From Flemingiibacterium sp045636265 (GTDB lineage: Bacteria > Bacillota > Clostridia > Oscillospirales > CAG-272): DNA of 46,926 bases. Positions 31,594 to 39,911 of this stretch are shown in pieces; the stretch's first letter is position 1; each line of letters opens with the position of its first letter. The translations under genes were made by a program, and so were the position numbers. The stretch spans positions 1 through 46,926 of the forward strand of contig JAZTXD010000126.1 of NCBI GenBank assembly GCA_045636265.1. The letters are read 5' to 3'. The notes beneath the pieces were generated by a model. It did no database searches, was not told the DNA's origin, and was given only the letters and a program-made list of their open reading frames with translations.

Positions 31594-32661
31594 ATGAGAA
31601 AAAACATCGCTTTGACTGCATTATTGCTTTCGCTTGTTCTGCTCTTTTGTGCGTGTGGCACAGAGAATGCGGATGTTTCCAACACCACGGGCGATACCAC
31701 AGATTTGACCGATACGAACGATACAATAGATACAGCAGATAAAATAGATACCGCGGATACCGCGGATATCACAGATACCGCGGATACCGCAGATACCGCA
31801 GATACAACTGATTTAAATGATGATGGCGATGAACCGGAACTCCTTTTCAATCTCCCCACTGAGGCTGATTGGGAAGCAATCACACCACCTCACCATTCAT
31901 GGTCCCACACATATGATGCCATTGTTGCACTCCTTTCGGGCGACATCGACAGCTTTGCAAAGGAATGCTCGGTTTCACCGGAGGTGTACGAGAGTTTTCG
32001 CGGAATGGTTATCACCGACTACAAGCTTTCAAGTGAGGAGATTTTCTACGTAACGAATACAAATCCGTACCCAATTCTCGAAATTGAAGTTGCGGAGAGT
32101 AACAGCGAGTTTCTACCTGTCGGAACTCACAAGCTCGTTTTTGATGAGGGACTTGTTTTACGTTTCTTTAAATATGATGAATTTCCTGAGAAAAGCAGCG
32201 ACTTCCAGTTTGCTGCGTCGTATATATTTATGCTCGGTAGTGACAGAGATTTTTATCCGATTTCTGCTGAAAACAGGCGTCAGTTCGGGCTTTGCGACTT
32301 TATTGTCTGGCGGCTCAATAAGCTTGCCGGTGATGAAGAACTGCGAAGTGAGGCCGAAATACGAGAGTATGCCGAAAAGTATCTCGGCGTTGATGGCGAT
32401 ACTTTAGATTTCAGAGGAATTGAAAAATACGACGGCGGTTATCAGATGGTTGGCAGAGGCGGTGGCGGATATGAATTTACCGTTCTTTCGGAAGAAGTTA
32501 TTGATGGAATCAATGTTGTTACCGTACAGTTTTACGCTGATTATTCCGGTATAATTCCGTCGAAAAAGGTCGAGTTTTACATGGAACTTCTTGACGGGGA
32601 ATACCGTCCGATAAAAACCGTTATAATCGAGGACAGTGGTTTTGAAACTGCTTGGTGGTAA
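31594..32661 (+). CDS. Lipoprotein with Asp/Thr-rich repeat linker
   Basis: 355 residues. The signal peptide ends at a lipobox with LFCAC (C21). The linker (about 30-77) is made of repeats of the tripeptide D-T-A with variants, encoded by 9-bp units related to GATACCGCG (31740-31808). The C-terminal domain (about 85-355) has mixed alpha/beta content (for example EIFYVTNTNPYPILEIEVAE), and I do not recognise it. AAAGGAG precedes the ATG. It is the last gene of the dusB-sigma operon and likely faces the outside of the cell. Confidence 0.75.
   Translation: MRKNIALTALLLSLVLLFCACGTENADVSNTTGDTTDLTDTNDTIDTADKIDTADTADITDTADTADTADTTDLNDDGDEPELLFNLPTEADWEAITPPHHSWSHTYDAIVALLSGDIDSFAKECSVSPEVYESFRGMVITDYKLSSEEIFYVTNTNPYPILEIEVAESNSEFLPVGTHKLVFDEGLVLRFFKYDEFPEKSSDFQFAASYIFMLGSDRDFYPISAENRRQFGLCDFIVWRLNKLAGDEELRSEAEIREYAEKYLGVDGDTLDFRGIEKYDGGYQMVGRGGGGYEFTVLSEEVIDGINVVTVQFYADYSGIIPSKKVEFYMELLDGEYRPIKTVIIEDSGFETAWW
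31690..31815 (+). repeat. Degenerate 9-bp tandem repeat inside the lipoprotein linker
   Basis: Units of GATACCGCG or GATACCGCA alternate with changed copies (GATACAGCA, GATATCACA). The unit length is a multiple of three, so changes in copy number would keep the frame and alter only the linker. Confidence 0.7.
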
Positions 32662-32693
32662 AACAAAAAACATTTATTTGTTGGAACTTACTA

Positions 32694-32722
32694 TTGACAA
32701 ATCTTGCATGTAGGTGTATAAT
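32694..32722 (+). promoter_or_regulatory. Sigma-A promoter of the transketolase genes
   Basis: TTGACA (32694-32699), 17-bp spacer, TATAAT (32717-32722): a full consensus promoter, the strongest in the window. Confidence 0.92.
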
Positions 32723-32786
32723 ATATTTTAGGTATGTTTATACAACGCATATCGCGAATAAATATAATTCCGAGGAGGAAATAAAA

Positions 32787-33626
32787 ATGGTTGAATCTCG
32801 CAAAACCGAGCTTTCGCGTATAGCTTATCAGATTCGCCGCGGCGCACTTACCGCTGTATATTCTGCGGCAAGTGGACATCCGGGTGGATCGCTTTCTATC
32901 GCGGAAATTCTTACTTATCTCTATTTTGAGGAAATGAACATCGATCCTAAGGATCCCAAGAAGGCTGACCGTGACCGCTTCGTTCTCTCGAAGGGACACG
33001 CTTCCCCCGGTATCTACTCCGCACTTGCTCATCGCGGATTTTTCCCGGTTGAAGACCTCAAGACATTCCGTCAGCACGACAGCGTGCTCCAGGGACATCC
33101 CGATATGAAGCACATCCCCGGTGTTGACATGACTACCGGTTCTCTCGGACTGGGTATCTCCGCAGCCTGCGGTATGGCACTCGGTGCAAAGCTCAACGGT
33201 ATCAACAACCGCGTTTGGGCAGTTCTCGGCGACGGTGAGACCGAGGAAGGTCAGGTTTGGGAGGCTGCAATGTTCGGCGCTCACTACAAGCTTGACAATC
33301 TCGCGATCTTCGTTGACTGGAACGGTCTTCAGATCGACGGTGCGGTTGCAGACGTTATGAATCCCACTCCTCTTGATGAGAAGTTCGCGGCATTCGGCTG
33401 GAACGTAGTTAGTATTGACGCACACAATCTCGATGAGATCGAGGCTGCTGTAAACGCTGCTAAGGCATGCAAGGGCAAGCCTACCGCTATCATCGCTAAA
33501 TCCACTAAGGGTAAGGGCGTTTCCTACATGGAAAACAACGTATCGTGGCACGGTGCTGCGCCCAAGCAGGAACAGTATGAGCAGGGTATCGCCGAGCTTG
33601 ATGCTGTTATTGCATCCTTGAACTAA
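32787..33626 (+). CDS. Transketolase, N-terminal (thiamine pyrophosphate) subunit
   Basis: 279 residues, corresponding to the first half of a full transketolase. TPP-binding motifs are ASGHPGGSLSIAEILTYLYF, VLSKGHASPGIYSALAHRG, GSLGLGISAACGMALGAK and LGDGETEEGQVWEAAMFG with DWNGLQIDG. The ATG at 32787 has AGGAGGA 7 bp upstream. Together with the next gene it forms a split transketolase, which transfers two-carbon units in the pentose phosphate path. Split forms are common in Clostridia and archaea. Confidence 0.94.
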   Translation: MVESRKTELSRIAYQIRRGALTAVYSAASGHPGGSLSIAEILTYLYFEEMNIDPKDPKKADRDRFVLSKGHASPGIYSALAHRGFFPVEDLKTFRQHDSVLQGHPDMKHIPGVDMTTGSLGLGISAACGMALGAKLNGINNRVWAVLGDGETEEGQVWEAAMFGAHYKLDNLAIFVDWNGLQIDGAVADVMNPTPLDEKFAAFGWNVVSIDAHNLDEIEAAVNAAKACKGKPTAIIAKSTKGKGVSYMENNVSWHGAAPKQEQYEQGIAELDAVIASLN

Positions 33627-33641
33627 TGGAGGTAGATGAAA

Positions 33642-34580
33642 ATGGCAGATAAAATAGCTACTCGTGAAGCATACGGCGCGGCTCTTGCAGAGTTCGGCGC
33701 AAAATACGACAAGCTTGTAGTTCTCGACGCAGACCTTGCGGCGGCTACCAAGACAGGCGTTTTTAAGAAAGCATTCCCCGAAAGATTTTTCGACTGCGGT
33801 ATCGCAGAGGGCAATATGATGGTTGTTGCGGCTGGTCTTTCCACCGCAGGCTTCATTCCGTTCGCAAGCACATTTGCAATGTTTGCGGCAGGCAGAGCTT
33901 ATGAGCAGGTTCGCAACGCAATCGGTTATCCTCACCTCAATGTAAAGATCGGCGCAACTCACGGCGGTATCTCCGTTGGTGAGGACGGCGCAACTCACCA
34001 GTGCCTCGAGGACTTCGGTACTATGCGTACCATTCCCGGCATGGTAGTTATGCAGCCTGCTGATGCAGTTGAGGCTCGCGCAATGGTTGAGGCGGCTATC
34101 AAGCATGAGGGTCCCTGCTACATGCGCTTCGGACGTTACGCTGTTCCCACACTCTTCGGCGACGACTACAAGTTCGAGCTTGGCAAGGGTATCGTAATGG
34201 CTGACGGTTCTGATGTAACTCTCGTTGCAACCGGTCTTATGGTTGAGCAGGCTCTCGCTGCACGTGAGCTTCTCGCCGCTGACGGCATCAAGGCACGTGT
34301 TATCAACATCCACACAATCAAGCCTCTCGACGCTGACCTTATTCTTAAGGCTGCAGCTGACACCGGCGCTATCGTTACTGCTGAAGAGCACAACATCATC
34401 GGCGGTCTCGGTTCCGCTGTATGCGAGTGCGTTGCAGGCGCGAAGCCCGTACCGGTACTCAGAGTTGGTGTTGAGGATCAGTTCGGTCGTTCCGGCAAGG
34501 TTCCTCCGCTGCTTGAAATGTACGGTCTTACCGCTGCTAACATCGCGGCTAAGGCTAAGGAAGCAATCAAGCTTAAGTAA
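33642..34580 (+). CDS. Transketolase, C-terminal subunit
   Basis: 312 residues, with the pyrimidine-binding and C-terminal domains. Motifs are RFFDCGIAEGNMMVVAAGLS (contains the activating glutamate E), LNVKIGATHGGISVGEDGATH and the C-terminal TAEEHNIIGGLGSAVCEC. The ATG at 33642 has GGAGG 9 bp upstream; an ATG at 33636 is too close to it. It follows the N-terminal subunit by 15 bp and ends before a strong terminator. Confidence 0.94.
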   Translation: MADKIATREAYGAALAEFGAKYDKLVVLDADLAAATKTGVFKKAFPERFFDCGIAEGNMMVVAAGLSTAGFIPFASTFAMFAAGRAYEQVRNAIGYPHLNVKIGATHGGISVGEDGATHQCLEDFGTMRTIPGMVVMQPADAVEARAMVEAAIKHEGPCYMRFGRYAVPTLFGDDYKFELGKGIVMADGSDVTLVATGLMVEQALAARELLAADGIKARVINIHTIKPLDADLILKAAADTGAIVTAEEHNIIGGLGSAVCECVAGAKPVPVLRVGVEDQFGRSGKVPPLLEMYGLTAANIAAKAKEAIKLK

Positions 34581-34595
34581 GCACAAAGCTGACGG

Positions 34596-34627
34596 CACGC
34601 CGTTTCATTTGAAACGGCGTGTTTTTT
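34596..34627 (+). terminator. Terminator of the transketolase genes
   Basis: Eleven-bp perfect stem CACGCCGTTTC/GAAACGGCGTG (34596-34606 with 34611-34621), then TTTTTT. Confidence 0.92.
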
Positions 34628-34637
34628 ACGGAAACGT

Positions 34638-34662
34638 GGAACAAAATTCTAAATTTTTCGTC
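34638..34662 (+). promoter_or_regulatory. ECF-type promoter of the polysaccharide deacetylase gene
   Basis: GGAAC (34638-34642), 16 bp, CGTC (34659-34662). It is the only promoter-like sequence found between the transketolase terminator and the GTG start at 34698. Confidence 0.72.
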
Positions 34663-34697
34663 ATAATAGTAACTTTACAGACAAAGGTGGTATCCCG

Positions 34698-35723
34698 GTG
34701 AAAAAGACTCTCTCTCTCATGCTTATGCTTGCTTTGATTTTTACATCCTGTTCGGTATCAAATATAGATTCGACGCAAACCGACACAACTGACATACAAA
34801 CTTCCGATTTCACAGAAAGTACTTCTGATGATGCCATACCGGTGTTCGGCGGAGAGATTGTTGATGCGCCGGATACGTCCGAATCTGAAGAAACAACAGG
34901 GACAAGCGAAACGACCGGACTTGAGGATACGACCGCTGCCGAAGATGCCGATTTCCCCGAGGAAACGACTGTCGCTTACGATACAAGTACAGAGGATACA
35001 ACGGGTGAGGACACGACGTCTACCCAAGTAGATACAAAATATTCCGACGTAAGCTCAAAGGAATTTCCGGATGTGACTGCCGGCGCGAAGATAATATACA
35101 TGACCTTCGACGACGGTCCCGGCAGGTTTACAAATACAGTTCTCGAAATACTTGCAGAGTATGATATTACGGCAACGTTTTTTCTTGTCGGAAACTTTGT
35201 AAGCAAATATCCAGAACGTGTCAGAGCCATAGCCGATGCGGGACACACGATAGGATGTCACAGCATGTCGCATGCGTATGGGGAAATATACGCGAGCCCG
35301 GAAGCGATTTCGGCGGACGTTGAGCTTTGGGAGAGTGCGGTATACGACGCACTTGGATACATACCCGGAGAGCGGTTGTACAGATTCCCGGGTGGAAGTA
35401 CGTGTACCGCGGTTAAACCAGGCACTTTCGGAGATTTGTTCGGTGCGCTCAAGGATAAGGGATACACGGTATACGATTGGTCATGTGCCAACAACGATGC
35501 GTGGTATGTAAATATGCGCGAGGATCAGACCAAAGAGGAGTTTTTCATGGAGTCGCTCCAAAATTCGCTCAAGGTCTGCGGTAATGTGCGCATACTGCTC
35601 CTTCACGAAACTGTTTCCGAGAGTGTCGGACTGCTTCGCGAGATGATAGAGTATATGATCGCCGAGGGGTACACTTTCATGCCGCTTGATTATTATAAGT
35701 ATGATTACGTTTTCAGGCATTAA
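34698..35723 (+). CDS. Polysaccharide (peptidoglycan) deacetylase lipoprotein, NodB domain
   Basis: 341 residues. A signal peptide ends at the lipobox IFTSC (C18). A Thr/Glu/Asp-rich linker (25-125) follows, then the NodB domain: TFDDGP with D138/D139, zinc ligands H188 and H192 in HSMSH, the RFPGG motif (about 228) and LLLHET near the end. CE4 enzymes remove acetyl groups from N-acetylated wall glycans, which protects against lysozyme. The start is GTG with AAAGGTGG 9 bp upstream. An ECF-type promoter precedes it, linking it to the sigma factor at 29034. Confidence 0.92.
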   Translation: MKKTLSLMLMLALIFTSCSVSNIDSTQTDTTDIQTSDFTESTSDDAIPVFGGEIVDAPDTSESEETTGTSETTGLEDTTAAEDADFPEETTVAYDTSTEDTTGEDTTSTQVDTKYSDVSSKEFPDVTAGAKIIYMTFDDGPGRFTNTVLEILAEYDITATFFLVGNFVSKYPERVRAIADAGHTIGCHSMSHAYGEIYASPEAISADVELWESAVYDALGYIPGERLYRFPGGSTCTAVKPGTFGDLFGALKDKGYTVYDWSCANNDAWYVNMREDQTKEEFFMESLQNSLKVCGNVRILLLHETVSESVGLLREMIEYMIAEGYTFMPLDYYKYDYVFRH

Positions 35724-35745
35724 AGCGAAATTTTCTGTAAACATA

Positions 35746-35774
35746 ACGCCAACGCTATTGCGTTGTCGTTTTTT
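35746..35774 (+). terminator. Terminator of the deacetylase gene
   Basis: Stem ACGCCAACGC/GCGTTGTCGT with one C-U mismatch (35746-35755 with 35760-35769), then TTTTTT. The -35 of the next promoter lies inside it. Confidence 0.75.
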
Positions 35775-35786
35775 GTGTGGTACAAT
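35758..35786 (+). promoter_or_regulatory. Promoter of the gene at 35813
   Basis: TTGCGT (35758-35763), 17-bp spacer, TACAAT (35781-35786), overlapping the preceding terminator stem. Confidence 0.65.
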
Positions 35787-35812
35787 TATAAGCGAAAGAG
35801 TGGTGTTTAGTT

Positions 35813-37048
35813 ATGAATAACGAAAAATTGCCTTCCGGACATGAGCCCGAAATGTCTGACTTCAAGAAAAAATGGGAGAATTTTTGGTATCACTATAAAA
35901 TACATGTGATAATCGGTCTTGTTGCTGCCATTACGCTGATTGTATGCACAACGCAGATGATTACGCGCGAGAAGCATGACTTTATAATTATGTACGCAGG
36001 TCCGCGCATTGTTGCCGTACAGGATCTGAAATATATGGAAATGGCTGTTGAGGACATAGCCGACGACTTCGACAAAAACGGCAAGGTTATTGTAACTCTT
36101 GACGATATTGTAATGCTTTCGCCTGAAGAACGTGAAGCCGCCGCCAATGCGGGTGCGGTGTTCGATGCGAATTTTATTCGTACATCCATGACCGAATTCT
36201 ATCAGCAGATCGCCGTTGGGGAAATAAAAATATATCTTCTCTCACCGTATATGTACAGCGAGGTTAAGGAGAACGGAATATTCATGCCACTCTCGGAAAT
36301 ATTTGACGAAATCCCGGAGTCGGCATACGATGACTGTGCGATTTCTCTCTTAAAAACCGATTTTGGAAAGCACTATAACGGCATAAACGATCTTCCCGAG
36401 GATACGCTTATCTGTATACGCCGTCTTACCGATGTTTCAAAGGTAGGCAAAGCCGAAAAGGAGGAGCGTGAGCACACGGCAAATGTTGAGCTGTTTAAGA
36501 AGATGGTTGAGTTTGATGCACCCCAGCAGGGCGGTGATACGGACACTTCCGCTGTTGTACAGCCGCAAACTGTCCCCCTTGAGTTTAGTGCAGAGTTTTA
36601 CCGTGCTGACGGATACGGAAACAGTGAGCTGCTGCTTCCGTTCCTTGAAAATGCTGTTGACATTACCGCATCAAAGGAAGGTATAATCCCGATTGCTTAT
36701 TTCGACGGAACAAACAAGCTCACACGGTTTTATCAGGAAGTCGGAGAGGGATATCAGTTTGACGTGGCCTACGATTCCGCGATATCCTTTGCAAAGGCAA
36801 TAGAGAAGTATGACGCGGCGTTCTTTGAAGAAAACGCGCTTATAATTCTGCATATCGAAGAGGGAAGCGGTTCTATAAGACATACGGTTGAATCTGTAGA
36901 AAAGACCGACTGGATGCTTGAAGTAAATATTTCAAGACAGGTTCCGGAGGTTGGAACTGATGATATGGCGGATTGGTTCGCTGTTATTGAAGTGAAAAAG
37001 GCTGATATATCCGATGTTGTAGTTTTCAGCGCAGATATTGCCGATTAA
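35813..37048 (+). CDS. Membrane-anchored protein of unknown function
   Basis: 411 residues. I do not recognise the family. A short charged N-terminus (MSDFKKKWENFWYHYKIH) leads into one membrane segment (about 33-51), so most of the protein is predicted outside. The outside part has two alpha/beta regions with an acidic Q/D-rich linker (about 235-260, ending in VVQPQTVPLEF). The N-terminal layout recalls small tethered proteins of Clostridia, but no motif points to an activity. It is the only gene in its unit, and its codon use is like that of neighbours. Confidence 0.65.
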   Translation: MNNEKLPSGHEPEMSDFKKKWENFWYHYKIHVIIGLVAAITLIVCTTQMITREKHDFIIMYAGPRIVAVQDLKYMEMAVEDIADDFDKNGKVIVTLDDIVMLSPEEREAAANAGAVFDANFIRTSMTEFYQQIAVGEIKIYLLSPYMYSEVKENGIFMPLSEIFDEIPESAYDDCAISLLKTDFGKHYNGINDLPEDTLICIRRLTDVSKVGKAEKEEREHTANVELFKKMVEFDAPQQGGDTDTSAVVQPQTVPLEFSAEFYRADGYGNSELLLPFLENAVDITASKEGIIPIAYFDGTNKLTRFYQEVGEGYQFDVAYDSAISFAKAIEKYDAAFFEENALIILHIEEGSGSIRHTVESVEKTDWMLEVNISRQVPEVGTDDMADWFAVIEVKKADISDVVVFSADIAD

Positions 37049-37057
37049 ATAATATAA

Positions 37058-37088
37058 AAACCGCCGTGCGTTTTTCGCACGGCGGTTT
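37058..37088 (-). terminator. Terminator shared by convergent genes at 37048 and 37092
   Basis: Thirteen-bp perfect stem AAACCGCCGTGCG/CGCACGGCGGTTT. On the minus strand it is followed by TTTATA; on the plus strand by TCGCTT, so it acts best for the minus-strand gene. Confidence 0.82.
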
Positions 37089-37091
37089 CGC

Positions 37092-38546
37092 TTATCTTGC
37101 GTCTATATTTGCTTGGAGATATACGATAGTTCCATTACCATGGAAATTAAGATTAAGTGTGGATTCCGTTTCAATTCCACTGATGTCATATTCGATAACA
37201 ATGTTCTTGGTCTGGGAGTAAGGATTGCCGTAGTGGTTGACTATGGTAACATGCTCGCAGCGCTTACCCTTTACGGTTATAGTATCGTTTGCGGTGAGAG
37301 TGGGGAGATTATCCTTGTCACCGATGTAATCTACAATGATATCGACTTTGTCGGTAGCTTTGATCTTGCCCACTTCAATCGGGAACACTCTCTCGCCCTC
37401 GAATACGAACGGGAAGGGCTTGTATCTTGTTTCGTCGTGAACGAACAGATCCTGCTCGTTTACGATAAACTTGCGAAGACCCTTAAGAACATTCTCCTTG
37501 TCAAATGTTCTTACCTCGTCACACACCCAGTTGATACCCCAGAAATTGTAGATATACGCGCCGGGTGCACCCTGACCGTAGAACGCAGCAATGTAAGCCT
37601 TTGAATGAGGGGGAGCGGACATAAAGAGTCTTTCATTTCTGTCCTGAACGCCGTTGAGCTCCTCGATGCCGGGGATTACGGCAATGTCGTCACCGGCAGC
37701 CTCAAGCCATTCTCTTACGGGAATAGCGCTCTCTGTGGGTGCCCATCGCGCAGAGGGATTCATAACGTCAACGAGCTTTTCCTCGATCATTGTCTTAACG
37801 TCAAATCCGAAGTCCATGCAGGTCTTGATATCTCTGGGGAGTCTTATAAGGAGCTTGATCTCGTGACCTACGCGCTCCTCATATTTCTTGGTGAGCGCTC
37901 TGATCTGACGGATGAAATCGGTCATTATCTTGTCATATCCGGTTTCGTGGTTGTATCTGAAACAGCGTGCTTCACGCAAAAAGTCGAGTTCAAGACCAAA
38001 GAAATCATACTTCTGAAGGATTTCCTCAATATAGCGAAGCAAATATTCGCGGTATCTGGGATATTTGTAGTCTATGCAGTTCCATGAATATCCGTATTCC
38101 TCGCCGAGAACGTGACCTGCAGCCTGTTCTTCCTGATGGAACGTCGAGTAAACAGGGAGCTTGTGACAGTCATTCATTCTGAGTGATATCCAAGGTCTTC
38201 TGCCATTCTTTCTTGTCTGATCGATAAACAGCTGAACGGGATCAAGACCGTATTCAACCCAGCATTTATAGTATGGCTCATAACGTTTTGCCCAATCGGG
38301 ATAAGACTCTGCATATTCTACGTGGTACATAGCCGACCAGTCGAACACCTCTGTGGGGATATATGATGACTGACCGTTTACGTTAAAGCAAACGTCGGTG
38401 ATGGAATCACTTGCATAGGTGGAGAAGCCGAATTCAAGGCTCTTTTTCATAGCCTCCTTGCTTGAGGAATCTATCCACCAGTCCGAGCACCAGTCGCAAT
38501 CTCGGTTAAGAAAAAGCGAGCCCTCAAAAAACTGCTTATTTGTCAT
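37092..38546 (-). CDS. TIM-barrel glycosidase-like protein, paralogue of the lipoprotein at 8929
   Basis: 484 residues from the ATG at 38544-38546, chosen for GGAGG 8 bp upstream. There is no signal peptide, so it is predicted cytoplasmic. Barrel motifs are RRPWISLRMNDCH, FFGLELDF (E186, D188), RLPRDIKTCMDFGFDVKTMI (235-254), IPVREW (275-280) and YIYNFWGINWVCDE; a beta-sandwich domain follows (from about 395). The pattern recalls GH10-like hypothetical glycosidases (GHL families), but a firm family call is not possible. It is a single-gene unit with promoter and terminator. Confidence 0.7.
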   Translation of the reverse strand: MTNKQFFEGSLFLNRDCDWCSDWWIDSSSKEAMKKSLEFGFSTYASDSITDVCFNVNGQSSYIPTEVFDWSAMYHVEYAESYPDWAKRYEPYYKCWVEYGLDPVQLFIDQTRKNGRRPWISLRMNDCHKLPVYSTFHQEEQAAGHVLGEEYGYSWNCIDYKYPRYREYLLRYIEEILQKYDFFGLELDFLREARCFRYNHETGYDKIMTDFIRQIRALTKKYEERVGHEIKLLIRLPRDIKTCMDFGFDVKTMIEEKLVDVMNPSARWAPTESAIPVREWLEAAGDDIAVIPGIEELNGVQDRNERLFMSAPPHSKAYIAAFYGQGAPGAYIYNFWGINWVCDEVRTFDKENVLKGLRKFIVNEQDLFVHDETRYKPFPFVFEGERVFPIEVGKIKATDKVDIIVDYIGDKDNLPTLTANDTITVKGKRCEHVTIVNHYGNPYSQTKNIVIEYDISGIETESTLNLNFHGNGTIVYLQANIDAR

Positions 38547-38601
38547 AGGACTAACCTCCAAAACAAAAGAAAATTTAAACATAAAATATTATGTTACATA
38601 C

Positions 38602-38630
38602 TTTATACCACAACATTCTAAAAATGTCAA
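38602..38630 (-). promoter_or_regulatory. Sigma-A promoter of the TIM-barrel gene
   Basis: Minus strand: TTGACA (38625-38630), 17-bp spacer, TATAAA (38602-38607). Confidence 0.82.
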
Positions 38631-38690
38631 TAGTTATTTTAAAATAAGGAATATTTTTAAAAAAGTAAGTCCATTTTTTAAAAAAGACTA

Positions 38691-38719
38691 TGCACCCCAA
38701 AATTTACTCTTGGGGTGCA
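38691..38719 (-). terminator. Terminator of the MBOAT-DHHW operon
   Basis: Ten-bp stem TGCACCCCAA/TTGGGGTGCA (38691-38700 with 38710-38719), followed on the minus strand by TAGTCTTTTTT. Confidence 0.88.
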
Positions 38720-38726
38720 TAAAATT

Positions 38727-39896
38727 TTATTTCATAATAAGCTTGAAGATGTAGCGATCCTTGGTGAAGTTTTCGGCGTTGTAGAATACTACAATGTCGT
38801 CAACGCTTTCGCCCTGCATCTCAAGCATCTGTGCATAATACATTATGCCGCGCGGGGCGCTTCTGAAATCAATCAGCATGATTCGCTCATAGTGTGCTGT
38901 GAGCATTGGAACTACGCAGTGCGAATATGAGTCCTTTACAAGCAGGAGTGTTTTGCCGTTTTTGGTGCTTGTGGTAATATCAACAATCGGCTGATTTCCG
39001 TCAAGGAAAGCCGAGTATTTGTCACGCTTTGCAAGATAGCTTTCTTCATAGAGAGTATCGGTTATCTTTAAACCGTTGTTGTAGTTTACGCTTACGGTAA
39101 CGCCTTCCGGCTCAAGGGTAAAGAGCTCATCCGGAGTTGAGTCAGTGTTAACCTTTGCCGCAAGCGTTCCAAGAAAGCTGTCGGACAGAACGCGCTTGTT
39201 GAAGTCCTCATACGCATAAGGCTCAATGCCAAGGGAAGTGCAAAGCTCGGTATACGCATAGTATGCGCCGAGTGTGGTCCAGTGGTGGTCGGTGCGGTAG
39301 TATACGTATTCGTCGCTGTGCTCCATTAAAACATCGCGGCAGTCAACGAAGTTGCCAAGTTCTGCGATGCGGTCAAGCATGGCGTTCTGATCCCATACGG
39401 GAGCAAATGCCGGGAGCTTATCCGAGAGGACGAGCGAAGCGGTGGGAGCGATAAGAACTTTAATGTTGTAGTTTGCAGAATTGGTCTTCAGAAAGGTTTC
39501 AAGGAAGCCTATGTTCTTTTCAAGCTGTGCGGAATCAAGCTCATGCTTTTCTATAAGATAACCGTCTTTGCCGAAGTAAACTCCGCCGGAATCCTTCTTG
39601 CCGAGAAGAAGCTCAGCCTGGGTTTTGAGAGTTATCCACGCATCTCTCGCAACGAACTGATCGGTTACGAAATCTTCGTACTTCTGTGTATAGCTTTTCT
39701 CTGTATCCGTGGGATTCTTCATGATTACGCTGTTATGGAAAAGCGACTCCCACGAGAATTCAGGCATCTGCGCCAGACTGCGGTTTTCTGTTTCCGAATA
39801 CTGTTTTACGGGATTCACCATACTTGCAACAGTAAGCACTGCAACAAGAAGACAGAAGGTTACAGATGTGATTATATTTGATATTCTTGGTTTCAT
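38727..39896 (-). CDS. DHHW family (AlgJ-like) protein
   Basis: 389 residues. An N-terminal signal anchor (about 8-27) places the domain outside. The family motif DHHW is at 203-206 (TDHHWT), and VKDSYSHC carries the probable serine of the SGNH-like fold. AlgJ/DltD-like proteins work with MBOAT enzymes to pass acyl groups onto wall or exopolysaccharides. An AGGAGG site precedes the ATG. It lies 15 bp after the MBOAT gene in the same operon. Confidence 0.9.
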   Translation of the reverse strand: MKPRISNIITSVTFCLLVAVLTVASMVNPVKQYSETENRSLAQMPEFSWESLFHNSVIMKNPTDTEKSYTQKYEDFVTDQFVARDAWITLKTQAELLLGKKDSGGVYFGKDGYLIEKHELDSAQLEKNIGFLETFLKTNSANYNIKVLIAPTASLVLSDKLPAFAPVWDQNAMLDRIAELGNFVDCRDVLMEHSDEYVYYRTDHHWTTLGAYYAYTELCTSLGIEPYAYEDFNKRVLSDSFLGTLAAKVNTDSTPDELFTLEPEGVTVSVNYNNGLKITDTLYEESYLAKRDKYSAFLDGNQPIVDITTSTKNGKTLLLVKDSYSHCVVPMLTAHYERIMLIDFRSAPRGIMYYAQMLEMQGESVDDIVVFYNAENFTKDRYIFKLIMK

Positions 39897-39911
39897 TTTT
39901 GTAACCTCCTA

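Noticed and set aside
32682..32705. GGAAC before the transketolase genes as a fourth ECF promoter
   Set aside because: No CGTC lies 16-17 bp downstream, and a perfect sigma-A promoter overlaps the site.
32787..34580. Split transketolase as a gene-fission event
   Set aside because: Separate N- and C-terminal subunits are the normal form in many Clostridia and archaea; both have intact motifs and ribosome sites.
32691..34598. 635-codon open frame on the minus strand opposite the two transketolase genes
   Set aside because: It covers both transketolase genes and the promoter, shows no domain, and is cysteine- and leucine-rich in the way antisense frames are.
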